NCBI GenBank assembly: GCA_963969395.1
Contig: OZ017800.1
Span: forward strand, 22,538,479 to 22,602,478
DNA: 64,000 bases
Direction: 5' to 3'
From: Pseudoscleropodium purum
Lineage: Eukaryota; Streptophyta; Bryopsida; Hypnales; Brachytheciaceae
Notes under the pieces: generated by a model
What the model saw: only the letters and a program-made list of their open reading frames with translations
Told to the model about the DNA's origin: nothing
Databases searched by the model: none
Shown: positions 1-10,556 of the stretch, piece by piece
Layout: every line of letters starts with the position of its first letter
Numbering within the stretch: the first letter of the stretch is position 1
Program-made: the position numbers and the translations under genes

Positions 1-479
1 TCATGTGTTTTTACTTAATCAGTACTATGTCATTGTTCCACTTCCGTGCATTTTCTCTAAATGCATACGGTTGTTCATTAATCCATTCAAAATTCTGGAG
101 AGTTCATTCAAAATTTAAGTTCACTATGATGCACGGGAAATTGTTATTTCCCTGTTGTCCTCTACAGTTGTGGTAGACAAATGTTTTATAGATAAATGAT
201 TTTCATTTCCTCCAAATTCAAAATGAAAATCGATAGAAATTTATGTGATTTTCTTTTTGGTTTGTGTTCTACTAAATTCCAGTATATGGCAGTAGATATT
301 ACTTTTTAACCGAACTCTGTAAAAGTAATATGAAAATCAATGTTATTGGAATGTGTATGTATTATTTGTGTTGTTCTCTGTGGAATTGTATTTTAGCGTG
401 AACCGCGTTGAAATGCATTTCTTTACTTCACTGAATGCACTCCTCCTGAAATTGTAAAATTCTTTCATGTCACTTTTCC
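1..479. other. AT-rich flank, no gene seen
   Basis: AT-rich sequence upstream of the DUF7869-type gene. I see no coding frame, TATA-linked CpG tract or repeat end here. The CpG-rich tract found upstream of the other transposon genes in this window is missing, so the 5' end of this element may be lost or lie outside the window. Confidence 0.5.
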
Positions 480-524
480 TTGTTCCGTTCTTCGTCTTAC
501 TTTGGTGATATATCTTCGACTGGC

Positions 525-3352
525 ATGCTAGTCGGGGAGATGGATGAATCAGATGAGGAGTTCCATGTTCATGAGGAAATGATGGAGGACTTACCAGACT
601 GCGAAGGGCTTCCGCCTTCGTTATGGAACATGAAATGTGTCACCCTATTCAATGAAGACGGAGTACTTGTTGGTGAAGGTACTTGCCATAATGTAAATTC
701 GGACCTTGTCAGCGGAGCAGATGGTCCCCTTGGTGACACTCATGTAGCAGTGTTTATTTCCAAGTCACATTCCAATGTCAATATCTCAAGAGAGAAAATT
801 TATTCACTCATAGCTTGGCCTATTAAACTCGTTCACTATCGAGGAGCAAGTTTTCATGACCACGAAGTCCGAGATAGGTACAACTCTCTCCGAGCGAGAG
901 CCTTGAACTCAAACTCTTCTACATCGATACGATAGTATTCAAGTACGTCAAGAAACCCGCCTCGTGAAACCTCTCTGAAGTCGAAGGCTCTGCTTACAAA
1001 ACAATCCATCAATGCAGTGTCTAGCAAAGTTTGTTGTAGTCGAAATTGTGTTCAACCGTTTCCTAGAGAGAAGATTTGGGCTTTCCGTGAGCGCATGTAT
1101 CATAATTCTACATTCAAGCATAGATCCTTCATGAAGCTGGATGTCCACAGACAATATCATTACGATTCTGTGGGAAAAGGATGGTCACAGTTGAAGAGGT
1201 CCCTGTCTGCATGCGAGCTTGGATGCATATTTCTGGGGTTCCACAATCCACATTCTTTCGCTACCAAACACACGTGAAAGATCATCGAGAAGCAATGGAA
1301 CATGGTAATACAGGAATGTCGAAACCGAGGAAACATACTCAACAAGCTGCTGTTTCATTGAAGTGCATCCTTGAGAAAGAAGCCGATCATATGCCACATC
1401 GTACTCGAACTATGAAGTCTGGGGAGAAGGTTGTTTCCATGTGTCTTCCCTCTACCTTTCAGTGGAAGGGAAAGTTGCAAGAAATCAATGATGTTAATGC
1501 AGCTTTTGGATTGAAGGATATTTCAACTTCGAATTTAAGTAAGATCAGGTCTTCAAAGTTTCCGGAGTATGAAGTCAAGAAGCCTGGGGACAATTTCGCG
1601 CGATGTGCTGCTTGTGACAAATACAAAGAGCTCAGGAAGGGTGCTCTTGTTGGTTCCAGCAATGCTTTGATGTGGCAACGGAGGTTGGACAATCACCTCT
1701 CTACTGCTCGTGCTCACCGGGACTTGTACTATATTAATTGTTTCTGGTCGCTAACTTCTCCGCACGAGTACCTTACAATTATGCATGACAAGATGGATCA
1801 TTCTAAAACTGCTTGTCCGGTTTTCTCACACAAGAGTAAAGACACTGATGGCTTGATGAAGTTGCCTGTATCGGTCACTGGAATGATTGCGCATGGCCAT
1901 GGTGATGTGCGGTATGCGCATTATGGATTGGATCTCTTTCCCCATGATTCAAATTATACAATTGGCTCTGTGGCAAAGTTGTTGCGAGATCTTGAATTGC
2001 CACCAAAGGTGTCGTCTTGAGAGTTGTTTATGAATTCGAAGTCCACGAATTTGTTTAAGGTGGTACTCAAGGGAAGTGAGATTTGCAAAGGTTCGCTTCC
2101 TGAAGTCCCAACAACCTCAGTTCCGGCGACACCATTGCCACCTATTCTTATTATGCAGATGGATAATGCCACTGGAGACAACAAAAACAGATATGTATTT
2201 TGTTTTTGGTCCCTACTTGTTGCAAACAAGATCTTTCGTGAAGTATATGTGAATTTCATGATTTTTGGTTATACGCACGATGACATTGATGCACTATTTG
2301 GAAGATGGAGTATGTAGCTAAAGAAAGAGAACTTCCCTACAGTGCCAGCCTTGATGAAATCATTTATGGATGTGGATTCCACTCCGACTATTCCTCACCT
2401 TATAGAAGAGGTGCCTGATTTCAAGAATTTCATTGCTGGTGCATTTGTAGATGGTGCTGACATGCTCGTTGGACACACAAGACCACAACAAGTAAAGTTC
2501 TATTTAGATTCAACAGGGTGTCCTGTTATGAAATACAAGTTGTTGTGCACTGATGGAGATTGGTTAGGGAAGGGTGGTAGAGGCATTAAGTTGTGGAAAG
2601 AAGATGCTCAAGGACAAAGTTTGTGGCCACGTGGTGTACCATTACCAATTTCATTGAAGTCAATGAAGGGCGTTGAAGACATTGTGAAAGGTATATCTGG
2701 ATTTATAAAATACTGGAAGAACCTATGCAATGCGGACAGCAGTGGTGAATGTCGAAGGCGCTATGAACATGTGGTACACTACTGGCGTGATGTGAAGGTA
2801 GCGCTACAAGATCCAGTACCTGCATTTACTTCTTTGAAGGATGGTTTTTGGCCGACGACTCAAATTCGAGCAGTTCAAATAGATGAACTAAATGAAGAAG
2901 GTGAAGTTCACGAAGAGTTTGGAGAAGATGAAGCATATGTCGGGCCTTTGAGTGGTCGCCCACAACCATCTTTCAGGGTGGGACGTGATCTCTTTGAAGG
3001 GTACTTCGTAGCAGTTCGACCAGCAGATGGTGATAGTCATCCAATTTGGATTGCAAGGGCTTTGTCTAATCCCAATTGCAATCCTGAAAAACCAAATTGT
3101 GTGCTAATTCAGTATTTCCGTCCAACTTCAAGAGATGAGAGCGTTCAAAACTTCTACACTGGATGGGATAGCGAAAGAGGTTTGCGTTGGACAATTGATG
3201 AAAGCAAACCGCCATTATGGCAACACACGGACGTTCTTATAATAGCATGGAAGTCTCTAATTAGGAAGGGTACGCGACAATGTATGATCAAGATCCCTGT
3301 TGCTCAAATCGAAGTCATCAACCAAAGTTTGGCTGGTTTTCCTCAGTCTTAA
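525..3352 (+). pseudogene. DUF7869-type transposase-like gene, decayed
   Basis: An intronless gene of about 940 codons, resembling the DUF7869-containing proteins found in many copies in early-diverging plants. I treat these as transposase-like. The frame opens at the ATG at 525 (an acidic N-terminus with MDESDEE), runs through a Cys-rich segment (KVCCSRNCVQPF, near 1020), then shifts frame near 1176 and continues without further shifts to 3352. The core is recognisable: MPHRTRTMKSGEKVV near 1390, a CAACDK motif, MQMDNATGDNKNRY near 2155, and GYTHDDIDALFGRWS near 2270. The MDN and HDDID motifs could supply acidic catalytic residues of an RNase-H-like fold, which is inference. An in-frame TAG was seen after 933, a TGA at 2018-2020 and a TAG at 2315-2317. 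The last ~300 residues form a conserved-looking C-terminal domain ending INQSLAGFPQS. It is broken and cannot make a full protein. Confidence 0.85.
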
Positions 3353-3870
3353 TTGCAACGGTAGTTTTATAAGTTTTTTCTTGCATTGTTAAATCTATCT
3401 CATACAATGCTAGTTGATTTTAATAAATGAGCAATATGCCTTCAGATGACGATGAGAGAAGTAGAATACTATGTTCTTTCATACTTGTAAATGTAGACGT
3501 TTATATTTACAAATGTTCAAGTGCTAGTTTTTGTATGTAAGATTACATTATTTTATAGTTCTTTTATAAGAAATACAGGTTTTTATATTGTATTAGCAAT
3601 TGAAACCATTATACATATACCGTCCTTTTGTATCTCATGTTATATTTCTTGTTTATTTTGTTTTATTGTGAAAGAAGTTTTTGATTTGAAACAATTTTAT
3701 ATTTATTAAAGGACATGTATTATTTGCAAGACTCTCATTTTAATGGAAATTGATAATTAATTAATAAAATATGAGATTATTGAGCTTCATTTGAGCCCAT
3801 TTTGATTCACTTATTTAGCCAAAGTTTATTTTGGGAGTGCCCTACTCTCCCATTTGATTGAATATGACGT
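3353..3870. other. AT-rich 3' flank of the DUF7869-type gene
   Basis: Very AT-rich sequence after the stop codon, probably 3' UTR and element tail. No ORF above background and no clear terminal repeat was found. Confidence 0.5.
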
Positions 3871-4802
3871 TAAAGGTCCTTGATTCTGTTCTCTCTAAAA
3901 ATGCTTCAAAACTGCCATTTTTTTGTACAAGTACCAAAATTTTGAAAAATATCATTTTTTGACAGATGTGACCATATGATCTTGTACTAATATAGTTTGA
4001 GAGTATGTGGAAAAAATTTCAGAAATTTCCACCATGTAGATGCAAGATATGAGCGTTTAAACTTTGAAGTGACAAAAATCCTTTTTTTGCCCCTGCGAAA
4101 AAACGAGCAACTGCGCTTCAAAAGGTTAGATCATTATGAAGAAATGTCCAAAATGGTTGTGCTTCTCTAGATACATTCTTCAAGGCAAGCTCGCTACACA
4201 TATGAAAATTTTCAGATCATTTGGAGTTGTACAACATATAGGAAAAAATTAGTAAGTAGAAAGAAATAGAGAATGATTCAAAATACTAAATTGTTAGTAA
4301 ATTAGTTATAAAATTAAAAAATTTCAATCCAAATGGTGAATTGTTGTTATAAACATTATACATCCAGTATTATTATTATTTTTCAAGAATATTGAAATTT
4401 CAGTAAAATAATGGACTTCAAAGTTTTTTTTCATGTAAAGATTCTATGACTGCCCGCAAACTAAAAAGCCTCATAACTTTTATCTCAACTATTGAAATGC
4501 AATGATTCTAAGGTTTTTGAATACATATAAATTTCAAGAACCAATTTCAAATTTTTATTTCTTGAAAAATTGATTTTTTAGATCTGCCCGGAGCCCTGGA
4601 TTGCCCGAGTTGAGAAACAAACAACATACTATGCAATAACTTTTGACTCATATTTTCAAATGTTATGAAATTTGTGCATATGGAAGATATTCCTCATCCC
4701 CACATTCTATTAAAAAATTTCAGCCCAAAATATGCAAATCTACAGTCACACGTATGCCCAAAAATTATATATTGCCCAAAAACACATGTTGGTCCTCTAG
4801 AG
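3871..4802 (-). mobile_element. Degenerate ~0.93-kb TTAA-type MITE, copy 1
   Basis: This stretch matches, in reverse orientation, the elements at 54182-55107 and 56687-57615. Shared blocks include CTTCAAAACTGCC, the segment around GAAATTTCCACC, ACATTCTTCAAGGCAAGC and CAACATATAGGAAA, in the same order. Its start (TTAAAGGTCCTTGA) and end (TTGGTCCTCTAGAG) are eroded versions of the TTAA-CCCCTAAAGG termini of the better copies. Ends are approximate. Confidence 0.6.
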
Positions 4803-4825
4803 ATTCAACCACATAGGAAAAAAAA

Positions 4826-5194
4826 TTAAAACAATGTCTCTTATAAGTTGAAAGATTATAAAGTTTGACCATGAGTCCATGATAGTTTTGAAACTATGAA
4901 AAAAATCCAATTCATTTTCAGAAGGCAAACTAAAAAAGTTTGTAACTTCAAATATATATATATATACTATTTAAAAAATCGAGATCAACACAAATACAAA
5001 CATAATCAATATGGGCAAAATGTATTGAATTTAATATAGAATACCATACATTGTGGACTCAAAAATTTACATATACCATATAGTGTGCACATTTGGCTAA
5101 TTGCACATATAATTTTTTCATTCCAACTCTATATTTCTAAACTAATTTTTAATGCCTATATAACCTATTCAACTACTACTTCTGCACTACCAAT
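4826..5194. repeat. 3' flank of kinase-like unit, shared by three copies
   Basis: AT-rich sequence beginning ATTAAAACAATGTC, matching 20632-20971 directly and 20029-20371 in inverted orientation. All three copies lose similarity at the same ATTAAAACAATG border within a few bases, so this is a candidate outer end of the mobile unit. It holds a short (AT)n run near 4953-4965. Confidence 0.65.
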
Positions 5195-5375
5195 CTAATA
5201 TAAATGGCGAAAATGTTCATCTGGCATCGGCCAACGATATGTATTAGAAAATTACGTAATCACATGGGCCAAACTAGTAATTTCATCATTACTCTTCGAA
5301 GAAATGCGCTTCAAGTAAGCATAAAACACTTTTGCAAATTCATGAAAGGGAAATTGTGTCGCACTAGGTGTTTTA

Positions 5376-5787
5376 CAGGGTTGACAGGACGGTCGGATGT
5401 TCGGGACGTCTGGACGCGGACGTTGTGTCCGCAGCGTTTGTTGACATTCGCGGACGCCGTCCGCCTTGTCCGCCCGTCTGCCCATCCATTCACCCATCCG
5501 CCTCGTCCTTCCCCGTCCGCCCGTCCGCCCTGTCTGCCTGTCCACTCGCCCGTCCATCCGCCCACCCCGTCCCGCCCTATCCGCCCCTGTCCACCCGTCC
5601 GCCCACCCCGTCCTACCCTCTCTGCCCCGCCCTGCCCTGTCCACCCCGCCGTGTCCGCCCCCGTCTGCCTTCTGATGACGGGAAGGACGTTGCGTCCACT
5701 AGCGTCCGTGCGGACGGACGTCCGACCGTCCGGATGACCGGGTTATGAACGCCTTTTTCGGGCGGACGTAGAGATTCGTCAACCTTG
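5376..5787 (+). mobile_element. CGGACG-rich hAT-type MITE, copy A (412 bp)
   Basis: Ends CAGGGTTGAC and GTCAACCTTG, flanked by an exact 8-bp duplication GTGTTTTA (5368-5375 and 5788-5795). The matching site near 21145 in a sister copy is unoccupied. CAGGG-type ends with 8-bp duplications are the hAT signature. The interior is CpG-rich with many GGACG and CGTCC words and no transposase. Confidence 0.9.
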
Positions 5788-5839
5788 GTGTTTTAAGTAG
5801 CAAGATGAAATACGCCTCAGACATGTTCTTTCTATTCAT

Positions 5840-6054
5840 CAAGGTTGACGAATCTCTATGTCCGCCTCAAAATAGCGTCTGTAATCCGGACGTCCGGACG
5901 CCAACGGACGCAACGTCCCTCCCGCCGTCGAAAGGCGGACGGGCGGGGCGGACGGGGTGGACAGGGCGGAGGGCGTTCGCGAATGTCAACGGATGCTGCG
6001 GACACAGCGTCCCCGTTCGGACGTCTCGGACGTCCGACCGTCCTGTCAACCCTG
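5840..6054 (-). mobile_element. CGGACG-rich hAT-type MITE, copy B (215 bp)
   Basis: Ends CAAGGTTGACGAATCTC and CCTGTCAACCCTG with an exact 8-bp duplication CTATTCAT (5832-5839, 6055-6062). It is in the opposite orientation to copy A and lies 52 bp from it in the same kinase-like gene. Confidence 0.9.
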
Positions 6055-7534
6055 CTATTCATCCGTTGAGCAATTTTTCGAATGGCATACTCTTCCGACT
6101 TACGTGAATACATTGGAATGATTTCCACATCTGCACCTGCTTTATGCAAATATGCAATACGTGGATCCACCTACCATCTCCTCTGTAAAGTTTGTTTCAT
6201 TTCATCTATTGATGTGAATGTGTACAAAGACTTCATTGGCTGAGAAGCTAAGGTGGTCATGCCCCAATCGCAAACTCCAATGTACATACGTGACTCATTA
6301 TCAGGAAAATGTAACAAGATATTGTCCGGAGAAAGATCATTGTGCAAATGTCCAGCAAGATGCACTGCATACATTATATGCATAAAGGCCTATGTAAGCT
6401 CCGTACGCTTCTTCCGATATCGCCCTAAACGGTGAGCTTTTACAGCTTCCTCTTCGGTTGGATTCGTATACATCAAACGGATTTGAATGTTGTCTGGAAA
6501 GTCCTTATCCATATTCAACATTAGTCGAAGAATTCCACCATTCCACCAATATGCATAACCTTCATACGTCGTTCCATGCACCGCAGCAAACCGTATCACA
6601 CCCGCGTATGGAATTCGAAGAGCCATTGATTCGTTTTGATGTTCTAACTTTGCAAGATCGGGTCGAGTTTGGTGGTGAATGGATTTCTTTGCCGCAAACT
6701 CCCAATAAGGAAGTATTCCTGGACATCCTTCAATACGGACCTTTTGAATCGTTACATATTCACCTCTCATCGTTCTATTATCAACAGGAATCACGCGTGC
6801 TGTATCTGGAAGTGCTATTAGGTGCCGTTTGGTTCTTTCTGCTTCAACAACTCCATCATTGCTTTTCCACCAACCAATTGAACCAACTCGATTGTGCTTC
6901 TTGGCAAATGGAGCACATCGCCCCTTAAAGAAGTCCGCTTTCAGAATCACTTCTTCAAACTGGGTGTCATTGGATCGATATTCCATGCCATATTTAACCA
7001 AAATGACTTTGGAATTCCACAAAACATCATGAACCTTCTTCTCCAAACATTTGGTGAAGTACGTTTTATCCATTTCGTCATGCCACTTCGGAACATTCAA
7101 TGCATCCAACAACATCTGTTTCATGTCTACCTTGAATTTAGACACGCACTCCTTTTGATATTTGATGTATTTATTGTCTAAAGACAATGTTGTTTCCGAT
7201 TCATAAAATTTAATGATGCGCTCGATCATGAATTTTGTGCATTCTTCCGAAGGACTTTGGCGAGCTACCTCCAAGTTTGGTGCTCCCTCTCCATGTTTTA
7301 GCTTCGCAACCTTCTTCTTCCCATTCGGCATCGTGACAAATGAAACTAATATAGATGAAATTTTTTAATTTAAATTTGAATTCCATGCGCAGATGTCAAA
7401 AAAATTGGCAATAAAGGGGCCCCCAATAAACCACTTTTGCCTTGCCTAGGAATGAGCCAATGGAGGATGAACCACCAAGCTCTTCGCTCTACCTTGCATT
7501 CACAAGGGGCAAGGCAAAAGTGAGAATGCGGACG

Positions 7535-7795
7535 GCCCCACTGCCCTTCTTATAAGGCACGAACGGCCCGTCCGCCCCATCGGACGGGCCAGGGGTGGCG
7601 GACGCATCGGCCGTCCGCCTCTCAGAAACACTAGAGCTCCGTCCGCCCGATCGGACAGCCACGGGCGGACAAATTAGGCGTCCGCCCAATCCGACGAACA
7701 GGAGTGGACGGATTAGGTGTCTGCTCAATGCCCCAATCCAACGGCCACGAGCAAACAAATCTGGTGTAAACCGATCGGACGGCAAAAGACGGATT
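7535..7795 (-). promoter_or_regulatory. CpG-rich CGGACG tract upstream of kinase-like copy 1
   Basis: GC-rich island in AT-rich surroundings, dense in GGACGG and CCGTCC words. On the minus strand a TATAAG box lies at 7550-7555, about 220 bp before the ATG at 7331. The same arrangement occurs at 18078-18215. The promoter role is inferred from the recurring tract, TATA and ATG spacing. Confidence 0.5.
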
Positions 7796-8805
7796 GCTCT
7801 AATATATATATTTTTTATATGAGTTTTGAATTTGATTTTGGTTTCAAGTCTTCAGGAAGGCTTGGAGTCTCAAAAATGGTGCATCTGAGAGCTGATCTGC
7901 TTTTTTCATCTATTTCTTTGGATGGGAATATTTTTTTCTCATTTTTCAGACAAAGAGAAATTGATGAGGAATTAAAATCAAGTGATTTTGTATTTTTTCA
8001 AAGATTTGTAATTTATTTATAAATTTTCAAATAACTTGCATCATAGGTCTTTATTGTGACCCTAGGTCTTTCATAAATGGTGCACTTGCAATTTTAAATA
8101 AAAATGAAAAAGATAAAGAGAAGGATTAACTCTTGTATTTAATAATTTTTTTTTTCGGTGCATTCCATCAATGTACTTGTCAATTAAAGAACCATAAATA
8201 AACCATTTCATTGAACTTCCATATTTGAAAATAGAATCTAAAGAGGAACCACTAATTGTCTAATTTCGGCATTTCTTCATAGCAATAAGAAATCATTTTA
8301 GTTTTTAACAATCGTTGAATGAAAAATTTTAAAATTTTAAATATTCAAATAATTCAATCTTTCATTAATTAATTAGAAATACATTTATACCATTTACGAG
8401 TTTCTAAATGTAATAAACACACAACAATAATTTCAAAATACACACCATGCTAGTACATATTTAACCTCGAATGCTAAATTCAAAAATAGACATAATATGG
8501 CTCTTACAAAGTTACATTTCTTCTTTATATTTTTATTATTTATCAAAGTCGCTTATAGCTTTCTACATCAACGCTATTATAAAATAATACAATGATGTCT
8601 TCAATAATATACTTGCCTACATACATACTTGGTGTCCACTATTACACAACAGTTTTTGAAAAAGTGAACAAAATTGTTGTTCAAAATTGTTCTATTCATT
8701 TAAAATTTTGTACTACTTCTATCAATCTAGTGCTCTATACTTGTCGTGAGAGTAAAAATGAGAAAATTGAGCAAATACATGCTCACTATATACTTGCATG
8801 TTTTT
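7796..8805. repeat. AT-rich spacer; 8210-8646 repeated inverted at 17644-18077
   Basis: The first part (7796-8209) shows nothing recognisable. From about 8210 to 8646 the sequence recurs in inverted orientation between the RING gene and kinase-like copy 2, showing that this spacer travels with the kinase-like unit. The inverted copy breaks at CTATTACA (8639-8646), which is the 8-bp target of the one-ended MITE at 17643. 8647-8805 is the 3' flank of the GSY-tailed gene. Confidence 0.7.
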
Positions 8806-10068
8806 TTATTTGGAATCGGAATCGAACTCAAATTGTTGACCACTTCCTCTTTTTTGTACTCCAATGAACGGATCACCTCCGTAGTTTCCGTGATATCCAC
8901 TTGGTGCACTTCTTTATCCATAGTTTGAACCTCTTAAAGTAGGAGGAGGAACCGGAGTAGTAGGCTTTAATCCTCTTTCATTTGAAGCCCCGTAATAAAA
9001 GGTCCCATGATGCCCGTATGAATCACTTCTAGTTGATCCCGGATAGTATTGGACGCTTCCGTGAAGAGAGCAACTATACTGCGGGGTTACATGGCTTCCT
9101 CCACTACCTTCGGAGCCCACTTGAGTGAGCGTAGTATAATATGAATCAAATCCACTAGACCTACCATAGTGCGTGCTGCCATAACTACCTGCTCCACTTT
9201 AAGAGCCAATTTCAGGGGGAGTGCCATAATGAGAACCAACTGCACATGAACCACCATAATGCGTGGATCTATAGCTCCCTCTTCCACCTTCATATCTATT
9301 TTGAGGATCGTAACCAGAGTATGAACCACCTCTTCCTTGTTCAGATCCTCGCTTTCCATGTTTACTTCCGTAGGATCCACCATGCCTATCTTGCCGTCCA
9401 CGATTTTGAAGGCTTCTGCATGTTGCCTATTGCATTTGTTGTTCGAATTCAGTTCGTTCTCGTTCTTCTACCTGTTCATACCTAACTCCAAATGTGACAG
9501 GCGCTTGCATATCATCGTCATCATCGTCATATGTCTACGCATCTTCAGCATCTCGTAGAACAACTGAAGATTGTTGTAGGTAACCTCAATTGGACCACTT
9601 TGGCATGCAATGGCTTGCGCCCCTCCACTGTGTATCTATAACGGCATCCGTGCGCATATAGTTCTCCACATTGCGATCTGTAGCGATACGCCAGTTCACG
9701 TCCTTCTGGAGTACAATCTCTGCCCAAACCATTGCCATAACATTATAATTCATTATATTTGGTTTGGCGCTTTTAATGCCAAGAACTCGATGCACTTGTG
9801 TATATCGTTGTTTCAAGTACTCACTTTGGCACGTAGACATTTGTCCTTCCCAACGTGGCGCTTGGTGCTCTACACGTTCACGTCACCAAAGTTTTTGAAT
9901 GTGAGTCATTTTCACATACTTCTTGCACATTGAGCAATCCCACACTTTTGTTGGTTCCTCTTCCCATCTCGGTTCACCCACGCACAATGGATCGGCCCAA
10001 GCATCCCAATCGTATAATTGGGGTCTTCCCTTTCAACTACTTTTTTTGGGTGTTTTATCTTTCGGCAT
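8806..10068 (-). pseudogene. Mobile-element gene with CxxC N-domain and Gly/Ser/Tyr-rich tail
   Basis: A single frame of 420 codons from the ATG at 10068 to TAA at 8806-8808, interrupted by seven stops (codons 12 and 62 and five later) but by no frameshift that I can find. The N-terminal half has Trp35, Trp43, Cys45/Cys48, YVKM at 51-54 and KLW at 59-61, then MNYNVMAMVWAEI around 106-118. These positions match the RING gene at 13769 with identical spacing. An acidic Asp run and a Glu/Arg/Gln stretch follow. The C-terminal ~200 residues are low-complexity and rich in Gly, Ser, Tyr and Arg, with GRGGSYSGYD, GGRGSYRSTHYGGS and similar repeats, like RGG/prion-like RNA-binding tails. A TATA box lies at 10292-10300, 230 bp upstream. 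I do not recognise the family; a gag-like or nucleic-acid-binding role is a guess. Confidence 0.7.
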
Positions 10069-10267
10069 GATGAAGCCGAAGCAAAGAGAATGACACAAAT
10101 AGAAAGCTTAAGAACCAAAATTTTGATTTAATTAATTAATTAAAATTTTACAAGCGTGAACTTTGTGAAAATTTGTAACAATCTCACAACAATCGTTCAC
10201 TCAAAGCGGAAGGGACGCGCAGAGCTTTCAATGCACTGGTCCGCCCACTCCAAAAGAGAATGATTGT

Positions 10268-10556
10268 TCGGAATGAGCCGTCCGCCTCCTCATATATATA
10301 GGCGGACGCCTAGATCATGCGGACCACATTAGTCCGCGTATGGATCAGACGGCTGTAACCAAGCAGACGAATATCGGGGCAGACGTCGGACCGAGCGAAC
10401 AAGGCGGACGGAGGACGGGTGGACAAGTATCGCGGCGGACGGGGCAGATACGGCGGACACCGGACGGGTATCAGGGTAGACGGGGTCTGGGCGAACAGGG
10501 GGGCGGGGCGGATGGGGCGGACGGGTATAAGGGCGGACGAGGCGGTTTGACCCTAA
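10268..10556. promoter_or_regulatory. CpG-rich CGGACG tract left of AT core 1, with TATA for the GSY gene
   Basis: The tract opens with a minus-strand TATATATATG box (10292-10300) set between CGGACG words and serving the GSY-tailed gene. It continues as an irregular minisatellite with units such as GGACGGGTATCAGGG and GGGGCGGACGGG. A similar tract lies left of AT core 2 (22975-23343 plus 26614-26700). Confidence 0.55.

Larger units (their letters stand above)
5195..7331 (-). pseudogene. Atypical protein-kinase-like gene, copy 1
   Basis: Intronless gene starting at the ATG at 7331 (MPNGKKKVAKLK) and ending at the TAG at 5195-5197. Without two nested MITEs it would code for about 497 residues, like the copies at 18408 and 20972. 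The first 313 codons are open. The kinase-like part lies in the second half: a hinge-like stretch ending GGILRLMLN, a catalytic-loop match HNDLSPDNILL (HRDxKxxN type) and GVCDWGMTT in the place of the DFG motif (DWG). A Gly-rich loop and the VAIK lysine are not obvious, so catalysis is doubtful. Decay: a TAG replaces the Trp of ELTWAF near 6389, a TAG follows QRRW near 6168, and MITEs interrupt at 5376 and 5840. Function in the element is unknown. Confidence 0.75.
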
